This document shows, in pieces, positions 1-10,975 of a stretch of 64,000 nt of DNA. A model generated the notes under the pieces. The model saw nothing but the letters and a program-made list of their open reading frames with translations. It ran no database searches and was not told where the DNA came from. Position 1 is the stretch's first letter. Every line of letters begins with the position of its first letter. Made by a program: the position numbers and the translations under genes. Source of the DNA: Chrysemys picta bellii (Eukaryota > Chordata > Testudines > Emydidae); the NCBI RefSeq assembly GCF_011386835.1, contig NC_088800.1:53411439-53475438 (forward strand), given 5' to 3'.

Positions 1-640
1 AAAGTAGTAATACAGAAATGCCATGTTTTAACCAAGCAGTGCCAAGCTTGCTGTTTTCTGACGCAACATGACCTGTTGAGATTATTATTTAAAACATTTT
101 TTAAAAAGCCCTAGAAGTAATAATAAAAGAAAATGCTATCAAGTGCTCGGCCATCTCCAGAGTTGCAATTAATGGCCATTATTTAAAAAAGTGCACTGTA
201 CAATAGTGGAAGAACATGTTGTTTTAACATGCACCTGGTGTGCTACTACATTATGTCTGTTAATGCTAGCAGTCCCCCTGTAAAGACTGTTCCTGCAGCT
301 AGCGTCTGTGTCCACAGAAGACACAGAATCACTAGACTCCTAATATTTATTTCCTCTGTGCATTTTGTTGGAAATCATCCTTTTCAAGCTATCATGAGCA
401 TGATGATTGGGGATTCTAATCTTGTAATGTGAAAGTAACTGAAGTTACTTACAGAAGTAAAATGACAGGAAGAATATGCAAATCTTCTATCAATAATCTT
501 GTTAGCTCACCACAGTGTTTCAATTTGTTAGTAATTTGGCACTTCATTCCCTGTGGTTAACGGATTCATCTTCAAGCTCTAAATCCATCTTAGTTTCCTT
601 GCTTTTATTTGAATTAGTAGTTGTAATTTAAATAATGTGC
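1..640. other. No gene seen; AT-rich non-coding DNA
   Basis: Short runs of A and T and scattered stops in all frames. I see no long reading frame, splice-site pair or recognisable repeat here. Confidence 0.6.
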
Positions 641-662
641 TGTAATGGAATAATCTCATCCA

Positions 663-776
663 CTCAGGGGTTTGTTACAGGAGAGGGTGGGTGAGATTCT
701 GTGGCCTGTGTTGTGCAGGAGGTCAGACTAGAAAATCATAATGGTCCCTTCTGACCTTAAAGTCTATGAGTCTAAG
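663..776 (+). mobile_element. CR1 LINE 3' tail fragment
   Basis: The segment reads through the typical turtle CR1 3' end: a GTCAGACTAGA motif, then ATGGTCCCTTCTGACCTTAA, ending in the short repeated terminus GTCTATGAGTCT. CR1 elements end in such an octamer-like repeat instead of poly(A). Only the tail is present, as expected for a 5'-truncated LINE copy. No coding sequence remains. Confidence 0.75.
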
Positions 777-779
777 TAG

Positions 780-3159
780 CCCCACTCAGAGCACAAGAAA
801 TGCTGTATGGTTGTGGTTTTGATTTTTTTTTTCCAGAGGTGCAGAGAATCTGCAGCTCCTGTTAATTTGTGTAAGAATTATGGCTGCTCACCACCTCTGA
901 GAACTAACCCATTACAGTTCCTTTCAAACACTGAGGCAGAGTACATCTGTAATATTGCATTCACTTGCATTTTTGTTGTACCTAAACATAGCACAGAGGA
1001 AGAAGAATATTGTCACATTCTCGAGTCAGGTGCCACACACTTTCTCTTCCTCACATCACTGCTGTTTGTGTCACCCTTGCTGAATGAATGGCAACACTCT
1101 ATTATGAAAAGAAATCTCATCAGGTGCATATATTAAGGGATGATCTTTATTGCTTTGTTCTATACAAAGCAATAAACAGCTGCTGGGATTGATTAATAGC
1201 CAAAGTGGAGCTGAGGCATTTAAATCCATCTTCAAAGCTGATTATTTTGAGTACACTACAAAGCAGTAGGAATTATTGTTATTCTACAGCAAATCACAAC
1301 AAGAAGCAGAAGGAATAATTGTGTTCCTTTGTAGAGGTTAGCAAGTACATAGGTAGGGAAACAGGGAAACAGACACATCTCTGGTAAAGCAGGGGGATAA
1401 TGGGGAAGTCTGAGGAAGTAACTGAAAGGGAATGAATGGCATGGTCATAGGTATATTGAAACTCTAGGCACTTGCCCAAACAACTGAGTTAAAAAAGCAG
1501 GTTCTGTTCATCCACTTTCTCTCCAACTCTTGCCAGGTGTCCCCTTCCTTGCCCCCACCCTTCTTGATCTCCCATTTCTCTTCCTCTCACTTCCACTTTG
1601 GTGGGAAACTTCTCTTCTGGCCAACTGACCTGTGCCTGCAGACCAAACCCTTGGGGATGTGGTCCAAAGCTACAAACTCTAAGTGTTCCAAGCATTCAAA
1701 AATCACATCAGCCCCCCTCCCTCCCCCACACATCTTGAGATATTTTGAAAAAAAAACCAATGTTGGATTCTTTTTATTTGCATTCTTATTCCTGAGCCTT
1801 TAGGCCTCACTTGCTTTTCATGTTCAAGCTTGTCTTTGCAAAAATAAGCGCAAGAAACCTCATTTTTAAAAAAAACTTTTTTTTTTAATGAAAGCTGAGA
1901 TCCTCCTGCAATCACTCGCTTCCAGTAGATGGTGCTTTAAGAAAAATGCCATGAGATTTGTGCTAAAATCACAAGAACTGACTGGCCAGACTTCTTCTGT
2001 GGCCACCCACTCCAAGCATGGGCTTACAGAGTGCAGCTCAATCTCTTCCCTGAGTCATGGTGCTGCATGGCATGTGACAGACACTCTGTCTGGCCTGTAC
2101 CAAAAGCCACTTCTGTGAGAACAGCATGATTAAAAGGAGACACCTGTTGTGTTCCTTATTGTTCATTCACTCCTTTGTGGGTTGAGATGAGAGAGAGCCA
2201 TAGCTACCTGAAACTGACAAAGGATGCTAAGTAGCTAACCATTGTTGATAAGGTAGCCAAGGACTAAAGTAGCTGTTACTCATTTTCTGCCTGTGGGTAA
2301 CATGACCTGCTTGATAATTGCAAAATACCAGGCTGAGCATCAGATACCAATGTTTGGAAAACTCTTACTGGAATAAATAGGACAGATAAATTTGCTTTCA
2401 AATGAAAATGAGACCCAAGTGGAGCTGATCTGCTAAGAAAGCAGAGGCATAGAGTGGAGCTCTGTTTTATAAAACTAGGAATACACCATTTGAAATTCAA
2501 TATGGAGGGAGGTGCTCCCGAAAAATGTGCTCAACGGCTTGGTGATTATTTTGGAGAAGCAAACCATGCAAAAAACCCAGCAAAGTTAGAAGTTCTCGGC
2601 TGGACTTCTTTAAAGCAGGTATCAAGGGGCTGCAGACACCTGATTGACAGGCACCGCTGTGGAATCAGAGAAGCAGACTGAGTCCTTCATACTTATCAAT
2701 AACAACTCCAACTCTGTACAAAGCTGCAGATGAATCTTGTATATGTAGCTTGATGATGTGCTCAGTAGGATTTTCTCACAGGAGCGGAGATTGTGGAGGG
2801 ATATAAAAGCAATAAATGCTGAGACCCCAAGTGAAAGAAGGTGGATCACATAATCCTATTGCTTGCAGGCTTTACTAGAAATGATACTAAAACCATGAAC
2901 TTAGAGCTAGAAAATGTGAAGGGATAGAAACAGGCAGTTGCTTCCAGTTCTAGAAAAATGGGTTAAATCTAAATGTCTCAGAGAATCTTGATTATACCAA
3001 GTTAGTTTTATATTGACTAGACCAGCACCACTGAGAAATACAGAGTCTGATATGGGGCATGATTCAGGTTACAAACCAGAAGGATAAGCAATGCAATCCA
3101 GAGCTGTGGTCCATAAAAAGGCACTCAAGTTTTTCTTGTCCTTAGCCTTAGTCCATGCA
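780..3159. other. No gene supported; unique non-coding DNA
   Basis: Several open frames of 60-110 codons occur but none has family resemblance or splice context. A perfect 13-bp hairpin with a 5-base loop lies at 1146-1176 (stem TTTATTGCTTTGT); it is AT-rich and its meaning is unknown. A pyrimidine-rich stretch is at 1495-1740. Confidence 0.5.
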
Positions 3160-3165
3160 CACAGG

Positions 3166-3420
3166 TTCGAGCGGTTAGGGCATTAGTTTAGCACTTGGGA
3201 GACCCAGCTTCAGTTCTCTGCCTTTCCTCAGACTTTCTGTTTGACCTTGGCAAGTCACTTATTCTCTGAGTCTCAGTTCCCAATCTATAAAATGGGAACA
3301 GTAGCATTGCCCTGCTTCATGGGGTGTTGTGAGGATAAATATACTAAAGAGTTTGATTTTGCCCAGAGACTTTGGTGATGTGGGGCGTAGAAATACCCTG
3401 GATAGATAGACTTGAACACT
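3166..3420 (+). mobile_element. tRNA-headed MIR-like SINE, degenerate
   Basis: The start resembles a tRNA-type A box (GGTTAGGGCATTAG), followed by a degraded B box. The middle matches the MIR/CORE-SINE consensus: TGACCTTGGCAAGTCACTTA, then a CTCAGTT...AAAATGGG stretch and GTTGTGAGGATAAA. Divergence is high, so this is an old copy. The right edge is approximate. Confidence 0.65.
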
Positions 3421-4197
3421 GTTAAAGAACACACCCAAAGAGAAGGGACTGGAGGTGGTTCTGTTTCCAGCCTCGTTTCTGGTCCAACATGCCAACAGTG
3501 AGAAAGTGTTTTAGGAGTAAGATGCTGCTTCAGAGCTCCTGGAGAATGTAGAAAGAAAAGGCTATTTGCAAGAGGTGGGGACATTCATGAATAGACAATT
3601 TGATGTATCTTAGTGGTGTAGGATCTAAGGCATGTTACAGTTTTGTGCCTTCCCCACCTGTAAATTTCCTTTTTAAGATTTCGTTGGAGGAGTTAAAAAT
3701 ATGTCAGACCACTTATTACTGAGTGTTATATACAAATGTAAATTATACCAATTTTCAGAAAGCTATTCCCTCTCAGTGATTTTTTGTTTAAATATTGCTC
3801 TGCAGGTGTTAATGTCATTGTATCAGATACATGGTTCTTAATCAAAATGAAATTCATCCCCTTGTAACTGACTCCAGCATGATTTTACCTAATGGACTGT
3901 AATCTTTGTATAAATTACCCTGTCACATTATTTTAACAATTGGTCTTCTCTACTAACTCCCAAATTGTAGACAGACTTCTGTTCAGCATAAAGAAAAATA
4001 ATCTTGTTTTTTGGAATAACTGAAAGTTGACTCTGCATAGAGCAGTGATTCAAAGGCATGCCAAGAGTGGCTTTGCTCTCAGGTCCAAGATGTGCCCCAC
4101 AAAGTACAGACTGAAATAATAGAATCATAGGACTGGAAGGGACCTTGAGAGGTCATCTAGTCCAGTCCCCTGCACTCATGGCAGAACTAAGTATTAT

Positions 4198-4887
4198 CTA
4201 GACCATCCCTGACAGGTGTTTGTCTAAACTGCTCTTTAAAATCTCCAATGATGGAGATTCCACAACCTCCCTTGACAATTTATTCCAGTGCTTAACCACC
4301 CTGACATCTAGGAATTTTTTCCTAATGTCCAACCTAAACCTCCCTTGCTTCAATTTAAACCCATTGTTTCTTGTCCTATCCTCAGAAGTTAAGAAGAACA
4401 ATTTTTCTCCCTCCTCCTTGTAACAACCTTTTTTGTACTTGAAAACTGTTATCATGTCCCCTCTCAGTCTTTTCTTTTCCAAACTAAACAAACCCAATTT
4501 TTTTTCAATCTTCCCTCAAAGGTCTAGACCCTTAATCATTTTTGTTGCTCTTCTCTGGACTTTCTCCAGTTTGTCCACATCTTTCCTGAAATGTGGCACC
4601 CAGAACTGGACACAATGCTCCAGTTGAGGCCTAATCAGCGCAGAGTAGAGCAGAATTACTTCTCATGTCTTGCTTATATCACTCCCACTAATACATCCAA
4701 GAATGATATTCACTTTTTTTTCAACAGTGTTACACTGTTGACTAATATTTAGCTTGTGGTCCACTATGACTCCCAGATCCCTTTCCATAGTACTCCTTCC
4801 TAGGCAGTCATTTCCCATTTTGTATGTGTGCAACTGATTGTTCTTTCCTAAGTGGAATACTTTGCATTTGTCCTTATTGAATGTCAT
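4198..4887 (-). pseudogene. CR1 ORF2, RT C-terminal part (broken)
   Basis: Two fragments in element orientation. 4887-4663 carries the CR1 signature MTFNKDKCKVFHLG and a DLGVIVDHKLNIS motif, which follow the RT palm. 4497-4198 carries LFSLEKKRLRGDMITVFKY and a C-terminal REVVESPSLEILK segment. Both match the end of CR1-type reverse transcriptase polyproteins. The fragments are in different frames, and the sequence before 4887 continues only beyond the nested insertions at 10055. It is a non-functional remnant. Confidence 0.85.
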
Positions 4888-4955
4888 CCTGTTTACTTCG
4901 GATCATTTCTCCAGTTTGTCCAGATCATTTTGAATTATAATCCTATTCTCTAAAG

Positions 4956-5288
4956 CAGTGTTTCCCAAACTCGGGACGCCGCTTGTGTAGGAAAAGCCCC
5001 TGGCGGGCTGGGCCGGTTTGTTTACCTGCCGCGTCCGCAGGTTCGGCTGATCGCAGCTCCCACTGGCCGCGGTTCGTTGCTCCAGGCCAATGGGGGTTGC
5101 TGGAAGCGGCGGCCAGTACGTCCCTCGGCCTGCGCCGCTTCCAGCAGCCCCCATTGGCCTGGAGCAGTGAACCGCAGCCAGTGGGAGCCACAATCAGCCA
5201 GACCTGCGGACAGGGCAGGTAAACAAACCTGCCCAGCCCGCCAGGGGCTTTCCCTACACAAGCCGCATCCCAAGTTTGGGAAACACTG
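4956..5288. mobile_element. Foldback hAT-type MITE in CR1
   Basis: The 333-bp element starts CAGTGTTTCCCAAACTCGGG and ends with the complementary CCCAAGTTTGGGAAACACTG. It is flanked by an exact 8-bp duplication CTCTAAAG (4948-4955 and 5289-5296), the hAT hallmark. Almost the whole element is one inverted repeat with a central spacer near 5110-5130, so a transcript would fold into a long hairpin. Arm differences look like C/T and G/A changes at CpG sites. There is no coding capacity. Confidence 0.93.
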
Positions 5289-5346
5289 CTCTAAAGCACT
5301 TTCAACCCCTCCCAGCTTGGTTTCATCCACAAACTTTATAAGTGTA

Positions 5347-6182
5347 TGTCAGGGTTCCCCTACTCACACACACTCTGAACTCTGAAGTACAATGTGGGGA
5401 CCCGCATGGAAGACCCTCTAAGCTTATATTTTACCAGGTTAGGTTAAAACTTTTCTAAGGCACTTATTCCTTAGACTGATATTGCTGCCGCCACCAAGTG
5501 ATTTACACAAAATATTCAGAGAAGGGTCACTTGGAATCCCTATCCCCACAAAATATCCCTTCAAGCCCCGTCACCCACTTTCCTGGGGAGGCTTGAGAAT
5601 AAAATGCCAACCAGTTGCCTTGGCAATGTGAGCACAGACCAGACCCTTTGTCTTCAGGACACTGAAATCAATCAGGTTCTTAAAAGAACAACTTTATTTA
5701 TAAAGAAAAAAAATAAAATAATCACATCTGCAAAATCAGGATGGAAGGTAACTTTACAGGGTAATAAAAAGATTTAAAACACAGAGAATTTCCCTTTGGG
5801 CTCAGCTTCACAGTTACAAAAACAGGAATGAAACTACCTCTGCAGCATAGGAAAATTCACAAGCCAAAACAAAAGATAACCTAATGCATTTCCTTGCGCT
5901 ATTCACAGTTTCTGTGGTTTTAGATGGATTATTCCAGGTATATTTTTCAGGAGATATTGTACCTGCTTGGCTTCTCCTTCCATCCGGAGAGGGAACAACA
6001 CACAGAACAACAAACAAATCTCCCCCTCCCCCGATTTGAAAGTATCTTCTTTTCTCATTGGTCCTTCTGGTCAGTTGCCAAGTAGGTTATTTGAACTGCT
6101 TAACTCTTTACAGGTAAGGCAATCCAGTACAGCTGCCCAAGGATACATAAAGGTTGCTACCCTTCCCCCTATATTCATGACA
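5347..6182 (-). repeat. 3' LTR of first Gypsy provirus
   Basis: On the minus strand this 836-bp LTR begins TGTCATGAATATAGG and ends CCCTGACA, giving the usual TG...CA termini. Its terminal 275 bp (5908-6182 on the plus strand) recurs at 9788-10062. The copies differ by scattered substitutions and small indels, so the insertion is not very recent. Confidence 0.85.
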
Positions 6183-6435
6183 TGCCCCCCAAATCACAGA
6201 TGGTGCTGGACAGCCTGTTCCACACTGGCTGTGATTTCTTCCTGGAGCTCTAGGAGAAAACAGAGTTAATAAGACACATGCACCTCTAGACATACTATTG
6301 ATTATATAAGAATCAACATATAATCAAGGACCACATTTCAAGGACGATTTTAACCAGTTGATTCTGGGAAACTTTCATGGGAAACTTTCATCAGCCACTT
6401 TGTTAGAAGCTCCTGAAATGTGTTGTATTTCAAAA

Positions 6436-7767
6436 TCAAAATCTTGGGAGAACTAAACTCCACCGAAGAAGTTTCTTGTTATTTTCCTTGACAGTATGAA
6501 GCCACTTTAGCACAGCATGGTCGGTCTGTAGATGGAAATGCCCTCCCCAAATGTATGGGCATAGCTTTTCCAGAGCGTACACAATGGCGTAACGTTCCTT
6601 CTCTGTGATTGGCCAGTAGCTTTCCCTCTCAGACAGTTTTTTGCTGAGAAACACAACAGGGTGGAATTCTTGATCCGGTCCTTCCTGCATTAAAACTGCT
6701 CCCACACCATGCTCGGATGCATCTGTGGTTACTAGGAAAGGTTTGTCAAAGTCTGGGGCCCTTAGCACAGGGTCATATATGAGTGTCGCTTTAAGCTGGT
6801 TAAAGGCATTTTGACATTCTTTAGTCCACTGAACTGCATTTGGCTGTTTCTTTCTGGTCAGGTCTGTCAGTGGGGTGGTGATTTGGCTGTAGTGCGGTAC
6901 AAATCGCCTGTAATATCCAGCCAAGCCTAAGAAGGATTGGACCTGTTCTTTGACTTTGGGACAGGCCACTTTTTGGATAGCATTCACTTTGGCCTGTAGT
7001 GGGTTGATAGTTCCTCGACCTACCTGGTGTCCAAGGTAAGTCATTCTGTTGAGGCCTATTTGACACTTTTTAGCCTTAACAGTTAGTCCTGCCTCCCTTA
7101 TGCATTCCAAGACTTTTCGTAGGTGTTCTGCCCATGAATCAGAAAAGATGGCCACATCGTCAAGGTAGGCAACTGCATATTCTCCCAATCCCGCTAGGAA
7201 ACTATCTACAAGTTTCTGGAAGGTGGCAGGTGCATTTCGCAGCCCGAAAGGGAGCACATTAAATTCATACAGCCCCTTATGGGTGACGAAGGCTGACCTT
7301 TCCTTGGTGGATTCATCTATCGGTACTTGCCGGTACCCCTTGGTTAAGTCTAAGGTAGAGATGAACTGGGCACATCCCAGTTTCTCCAACAGTGCATCTG
7401 TGCATGGCATTGAATAGTTGTGTGGGCGAGTTGCAGCATTTAGCTTATGGTAGTCCACGCAAAAGCGGATTTCCGCATCTGGTTTGGGAACTAGAACCAC
7501 TGGAGATGCCCATGCACTTTCAGAGGGGCGGATTACCCCCATCTGTAGCATGTCCTGGATCTCGCATTCTGCAGCAGTTTTGGCTTGAGGAGCCACCCGG
7601 TAAGGTTGGGCTCTAATTGGGTGAGCATTATCTGTGTCAGTGGAGTGGTATGCCCATTCAGTCCGTTCTGGGGTGGCTGAGAACATCGGTGCGAAGCTAG
7701 TGCACAGCTCCTTGATATACTGTCGCTGCTTACGTCCAAGGGTCATGGAGAGGTTCACCTCTTCCAC
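6436..7767 (-). CDS. Gypsy reverse transcriptase-RNase H ORF
   Basis: A 443-codon open frame encoding RNA-dependent DNA polymerase and RNase H. RT hallmarks are STLDLTKGY (about residues 137-145, first catalytic Asp), VLPFGL (171-176) and AYLDDV (200-205, catalytic Asp pair). The RNase H segment has TTDAS (347-351), an acidic residue near 389-391 and QTDHAVL (414-420). The frame ends just after LLRWSL, before the usual last RNase H motif; sequence resembling that missing end lies downstream in another frame (about 6380-6450). It follows the integrase region, overlapping that ORF by 13 bases in a different frame, so the original polyprotein is frameshifted here. Catalytic residues of RT are intact. 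Confidence 0.9.
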   Translation of the reverse strand: MEEVNLSMTLGRKQRQYIKELCTSFAPMFSATPERTEWAYHSTDTDNAHPIRAQPYRVAPQAKTAAECEIQDMLQMGVIRPSESAWASPVVLVPKPDAEIRFCVDYHKLNAATRPHNYSMPCTDALLEKLGCAQFISTLDLTKGYRQVPIDESTKERSAFVTHKGLYEFNVLPFGLRNAPATFQKLVDSFLAGLGEYAVAYLDDVAIFSDSWAEHLRKVLECIREAGLTVKAKKCQIGLNRMTYLGHQVGRGTINPLQAKVNAIQKVACPKVKEQVQSFLGLAGYYRRFVPHYSQITTPLTDLTRKKQPNAVQWTKECQNAFNQLKATLIYDPVLRAPDFDKPFLVTTDASEHGVGAVLMQEGPDQEFHPVVFLSKKLSERESYWPITEKERYAIVYALEKLCPYIWGGHFHLQTDHAVLKWLHTVKENNKKLLRWSLVLPRF

Positions 7768-8246
7768 ACCACCATCACTTTTTCCTTCATAGTAGACACC
7801 TTCAGGCCACTCAGCATCTCTCCTCCCTGGGCTTTAAACTGAAAAACCTTTAATTCTCTGGAATAAAAGGGCTTTAGAGAATTAACATGGTACACTTTAG
7901 GCTTTAGGTTTGAGGTGGGGGACGCTATGAGATAGTTAACAGCTCCCAGGCGCTCTTGGACCGTAAATGGCCCTTCCCATGACAATTCCATCTTATGGGC
8001 CTGGAGCGCTTTCAAGACCACGACCTGGTCCCCTACTTTGAAGGAACACTCTCTGGCATGTTTATCATACCAGGCCTTTTGCTCTTTCTGAGCATCTTTT
8101 AGGTTTTCTCTAGCAAGGGCTAAAGAGTCTCGGAGGGTGTTTTGTAGGTTGTTTACAAAGTCCAGAATGTTAGTTCCTGGAGAAGCCATACACAAGTTCA
8201 AATGGTGAAAAGCCCAGAGTGGGATGTGGTACTGCCCTCTAGGCAA
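7755..8246 (-). pseudogene. Gypsy integrase C-terminal region
   Basis: A 163-codon frame. Its centre (LARENLKDAQKEQKAWYDKH) is the helical linker that normally follows the integrase core. Then come FKVGDQVVVLK and a GPFTV...YLIASP stretch typical of the GPY/F DNA-binding domain, and the phrase KVYHVNSLKPF. The stretch after residue 145 leads towards RT. It overlaps the core frame (8239-8718) by a few bases in a different frame, which marks a frameshift. It would bind DNA as part of integrase if fused. Confidence 0.8.
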
Positions 8247-9075
8247 AGAGCAGCTGCTGCAAAATTAGGTCCGAATCATTGGAGTGCTCATTTAGGAATT
8301 TACGTATCATGGCCCCCAAACTTCCATTAAACTTCTCCCCCAGGCCATTTGTTTGATGGTAGTAAGGATTGGCAACCAAGTGGTCCCCCCCATGAACTTC
8401 CCAAAGACTTTTCATGGTCCCTGCCAGGAAATTAGTTCCCAAAACTGTGAGGATGTTGGAGGGCCAACCTACCCTGGCAAAAATGTCTGTTAATGCCCAG
8501 CACACGCTTTTAGCCCTGGTGTTGCTTAGAGCTACTGCTTCCGGCCATCGGGTGGCAAAATCCATGAAAGTCAGTATGTACTGCTTTCCTCGGGGTGTCC
8601 TCTTCGGGAAAGGACCCAGAATATCCACAGCTACTTGCTGAAATGGAACCTCAGTTATGGGGAGTGGCTGGAGAGGGGCCTTGACCTGGTCTTGGGGTTT
8701 TCCCATTCTTTGGCACACCTCACAAGACTAGACATAGGTAGAAACATCCTTGCCCATTCCCTCCCAGTGGAATGACTTCCCCAAACAGTCTTTGGTCCTG
8801 TTCACCCCAGCATGGTCACTAGAATGATCGTGGGCTAAGCTCAAGAGCTTTACCCGGTACCTAGTTGGAACTACCAACTGTCTTTGAGGATGCCAGTCCT
8901 CCTGATGCCCACCAGAAAGAGTTTCCTTGTATAAAAGTCCTCTTTCTACAACAAACCGGGACCTATTAGAAGAGCTGAGAGGTGGTGGGTCACTCCGTGC
9001 CACCGTCCAAGCTCCCTGGAGGCTCTCATCTGCTTCCTGCTCTGCCTGAAACTGTTCCCTTGATGCTGGAGACAT
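8239..9075 (-). pseudogene. Gypsy integrase zinc finger and catalytic core (broken)
   Basis: Two segments in one frame separated by a single TAG near 8726. 9075-8728 holds the H2C2 zinc-binding part (HDHSSDHAG; the CEVC pair falls just after the stop). 8718-8239 holds the RNase H-fold core. The first catalytic Asp is present in VAVDILGPF and the Glu in NGLGEKFN. The central Asp motif, normally T-D-x-G-T, reads TVLGTNF, so the catalytic Asp is replaced by Val. The enzyme would be inactive even without the stop. Confidence 0.85.
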
Positions 9076-9774
9076 CAGTTCGATTGTGGACTTGGGCTTG
9101 GTCCCTCTGGAAGCGATGTAGGTGATGGGGTTGTTTCCGTTGACCGTGAACTGCTTTCCGCTGGTGCACTAGGTTGTATTTCAGGCTCCGGCTGAGCCTC
9201 TTGCGCAGGTTTAGCTGCTGCTGCCAGTGCAGGCTCAGTGGTGCCCTCTGGCATTGGAATTGCAGACAGGGTTTGAAGCGCTGGATTCAGTGCTGGCAAT
9301 CGTTCTGGTGTGGTTGCTCCACCAGTTACAGTTCTGAGACTGGTTTTGGTTGGGTCTCTGGGACTGGATCCACTACTGCTGTCGCAGACATTGGCATTGG
9401 ATCAGGTTCCACTACCTCATTCTGGGTCTCTGGTAACACAGACGGGACCTTTGTAGAAGGCTCAGGAGCAGGCAGAGGTGTGAAGGCTTGCTTAGCCTGG
9501 CTGCGGGTGACCATTCAGACCCTCTTGGCTAGCGTCACATGGTTGGCCAAGTCTTCCACCAGTAGCATGGGAATGGGATAATCGTCATAGACTGCAAAAG
9601 TCCATATCCCTGATCAGCCCTTGTTCTGGCCAGGCAACTTGGCTGTAGGCAAGTTAAAAGAGTTTGATTTGAAGAGTTGAATCATCACTTGGGCCTCTGG
9701 ATTGATGAATTTGGGGTCCACTAAGGATTGGTAGATAGCTGACACCTGTGCTCCCTCCATGTTGTAATCTCCTC
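9075..9774 (-). pseudogene. Gypsy protease remnant and Pro-rich linker
   Basis: An ATG at 9760 (minus) opens a short frame beginning MEGAQVSAIYQ, which stops after about 48 codons. Just beyond it, FAVYDDYPIPMLLVEDLAN resembles the end of retroviral-type aspartic proteases (compare the PYPVLIGRDFP segment of the second provirus). Next comes a Pro/Glu/Thr-rich stretch (9514-9326 and 9299-9075, in different frames), which links protease to integrase. The active-site DSG region and gag are missing. Confidence 0.55.
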
Positions 9775-9787
9775 CCCCCCCCCCCTC

Positions 9788-10062
9788 GCAGTTTCTGTGG
9801 TTTTAGATGGATTATTCCAGGTATATTTTTCAGGAGATACTGTACCCGCTTGGCTTCTCCTTCCATCTGGAGAGGGAACAACATACAAAGCAACAAACAA
9901 ATGCTTCCCCCCCAGATTTGAAATTATCTTCTTTTCTCATGGTCCTTCTGGTCAGGTGCCAACTAGGTTATTTGAACTGCTTAACCCTTTATAGGTAAGA
10001 CAATCTAGTACAGCTGCCAAGGATACATAAAGGTTGTTACCCTTCCCCCTATATTCATGACA
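9788..10062 (-). repeat. 5' LTR remnant of first Gypsy provirus
   Basis: It matches 5908-6182, the start of the LTR in element orientation. About 560 bp of LTR found in the other copy is absent. The break is next to the run of C at 9776-9786. The loss removes the rest of the LTR and the primer-binding site, so this copy could not have replicated after the deletion. Confidence 0.85.
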
Positions 10063-10716
10063 GTGTACTCTCTATGCCATTATCTAAATAATTGATGAAG
10101 ATATTGAACAGAACTGGACCCAGAACTGATCTTTGCGGGACACCACCCGTTATGCCCTTCCAACATGACTGCGAACCACTGATAACTCCTCTCTGGGAAC
10201 GGTTTTCCAACCAGTTATGCACCCATCTTAGAGTAGCTCCATCTAGGTTGCATTTTCCTAGTTTGTTTATGAGAAGGTCATGCGAGACAGTATCAAAAGA
10301 TTTACTAATGTCAAGATATACCACGTCTACCACTTCCCCCCATCCACAGGGTTTGTTACCCTGTCAAAGAAAGCTATCAGGTTGGTTTGACACAATTTGT
10401 TCTTGACAAATCCAAGCTGACTGTTACTTATCACTTTATTATCTTCTAGATGTTTGCAAATTGATTGCTTAATTATTTGCTCCATTATCTTTCTGGGTAC
10501 AGAAGTTAAGCTGACTGGTCTGTAATTCCCTGGGTTGTCCTTATTTCCCTTTTTATAGATTAGCACTATATTTGCCCTTTTCCAGTCTTCTGGAATCTCT
10601 CCTGTCTTCCATGACTTTTCAAAGATAATCATTAGTGGCTCAGATATCACCTCAGTCAGCTCCTTGAGTATTCTAGGAGGGATGCATTTCATCAGGCCCT
10701 GGTGACTTGAAGACAT
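10055..10716 (-). pseudogene. CR1 ORF2, RT fingers/palm part
   Basis: 10716-10327 encodes the N-terminal RT portion: IPEDWKRANIVLIYKKG, then NYRPVSLTSVPRKIMEQII and SNSQLGF. 10333-10055 continues with [18 protein letters not shown] (first catalytic Asp region) and [19 protein letters not shown]. These are the classic CR1/LINE RT blocks. The two frames overlap at 10327-10333, a frameshift. The next block, with the catalytic Asp pair, would lie across the Gypsy insertion and is degraded. Confidence 0.9.
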
Positions 10717-10975
10717 CTAACTCGTCTACGTAATTTTTAACTTGTTCTTTTCCTATTTTAGCTTCTGATCCTACCTAATTTTCACTGGCATTCACTGTGT
10801 TAGACGTCCCATCACCACCAATCTTCTTAGTGAAAATCAAAACAAAGAAGTCATTAAGCACCTCTGCAATGTCCACATTTTCTGTTATTGTTTTTCACCC
10901 CTCATTGAGTAACGAGCCTATCCTGTCCTTGGTCTTCCTCTTGCTTCTAATATATTTGTAGAATGTACTACTATT

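Larger units (their letters stand above)
5347..10062 (-). mobile_element. Ty3/Gypsy (Gmr1-like) provirus, defective
   Basis: Flanked by a 5-bp duplication GTGTA (5342-5346 and 10063-10067) and inserted in the minus-strand CR1. It reads on the minus strand. The order from the right is truncated 5' LTR, protease remnant, integrase (Zn finger, core, C-terminal), RT, RNase H, polypurine tract (complement of 6183-6193) and full 3' LTR. Integrase upstream of RT is the Gmr1-like arrangement, not standard Gypsy order. Most of the 5' LTR, the primer site and gag are missing, with a C-tract (9776-9786) at the deletion junction. Confidence 0.9.
4118..10975 (-). mobile_element. CR1 LINE, 5'-truncated, with two nested insertions
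   Basis: The 3' terminus is at about 4118, where the plus strand reads ATAGAATCATAGGACTGGAA, the reverse complement of the CR1 tail. Coding remnants of CR1 ORF2 lie at 4198-4887 and 10055-10716, with more degraded RT-proximal sequence to about 10975. The element is split at 4956-5288 by a foldback hAT element and at 5347-10062 by a Gypsy provirus. Without the inserts and their duplications the CR1 is about 1.8 kb. It must predate both insertions. The 5' end is truncated, as is usual for LINEs. Confidence 0.9.
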
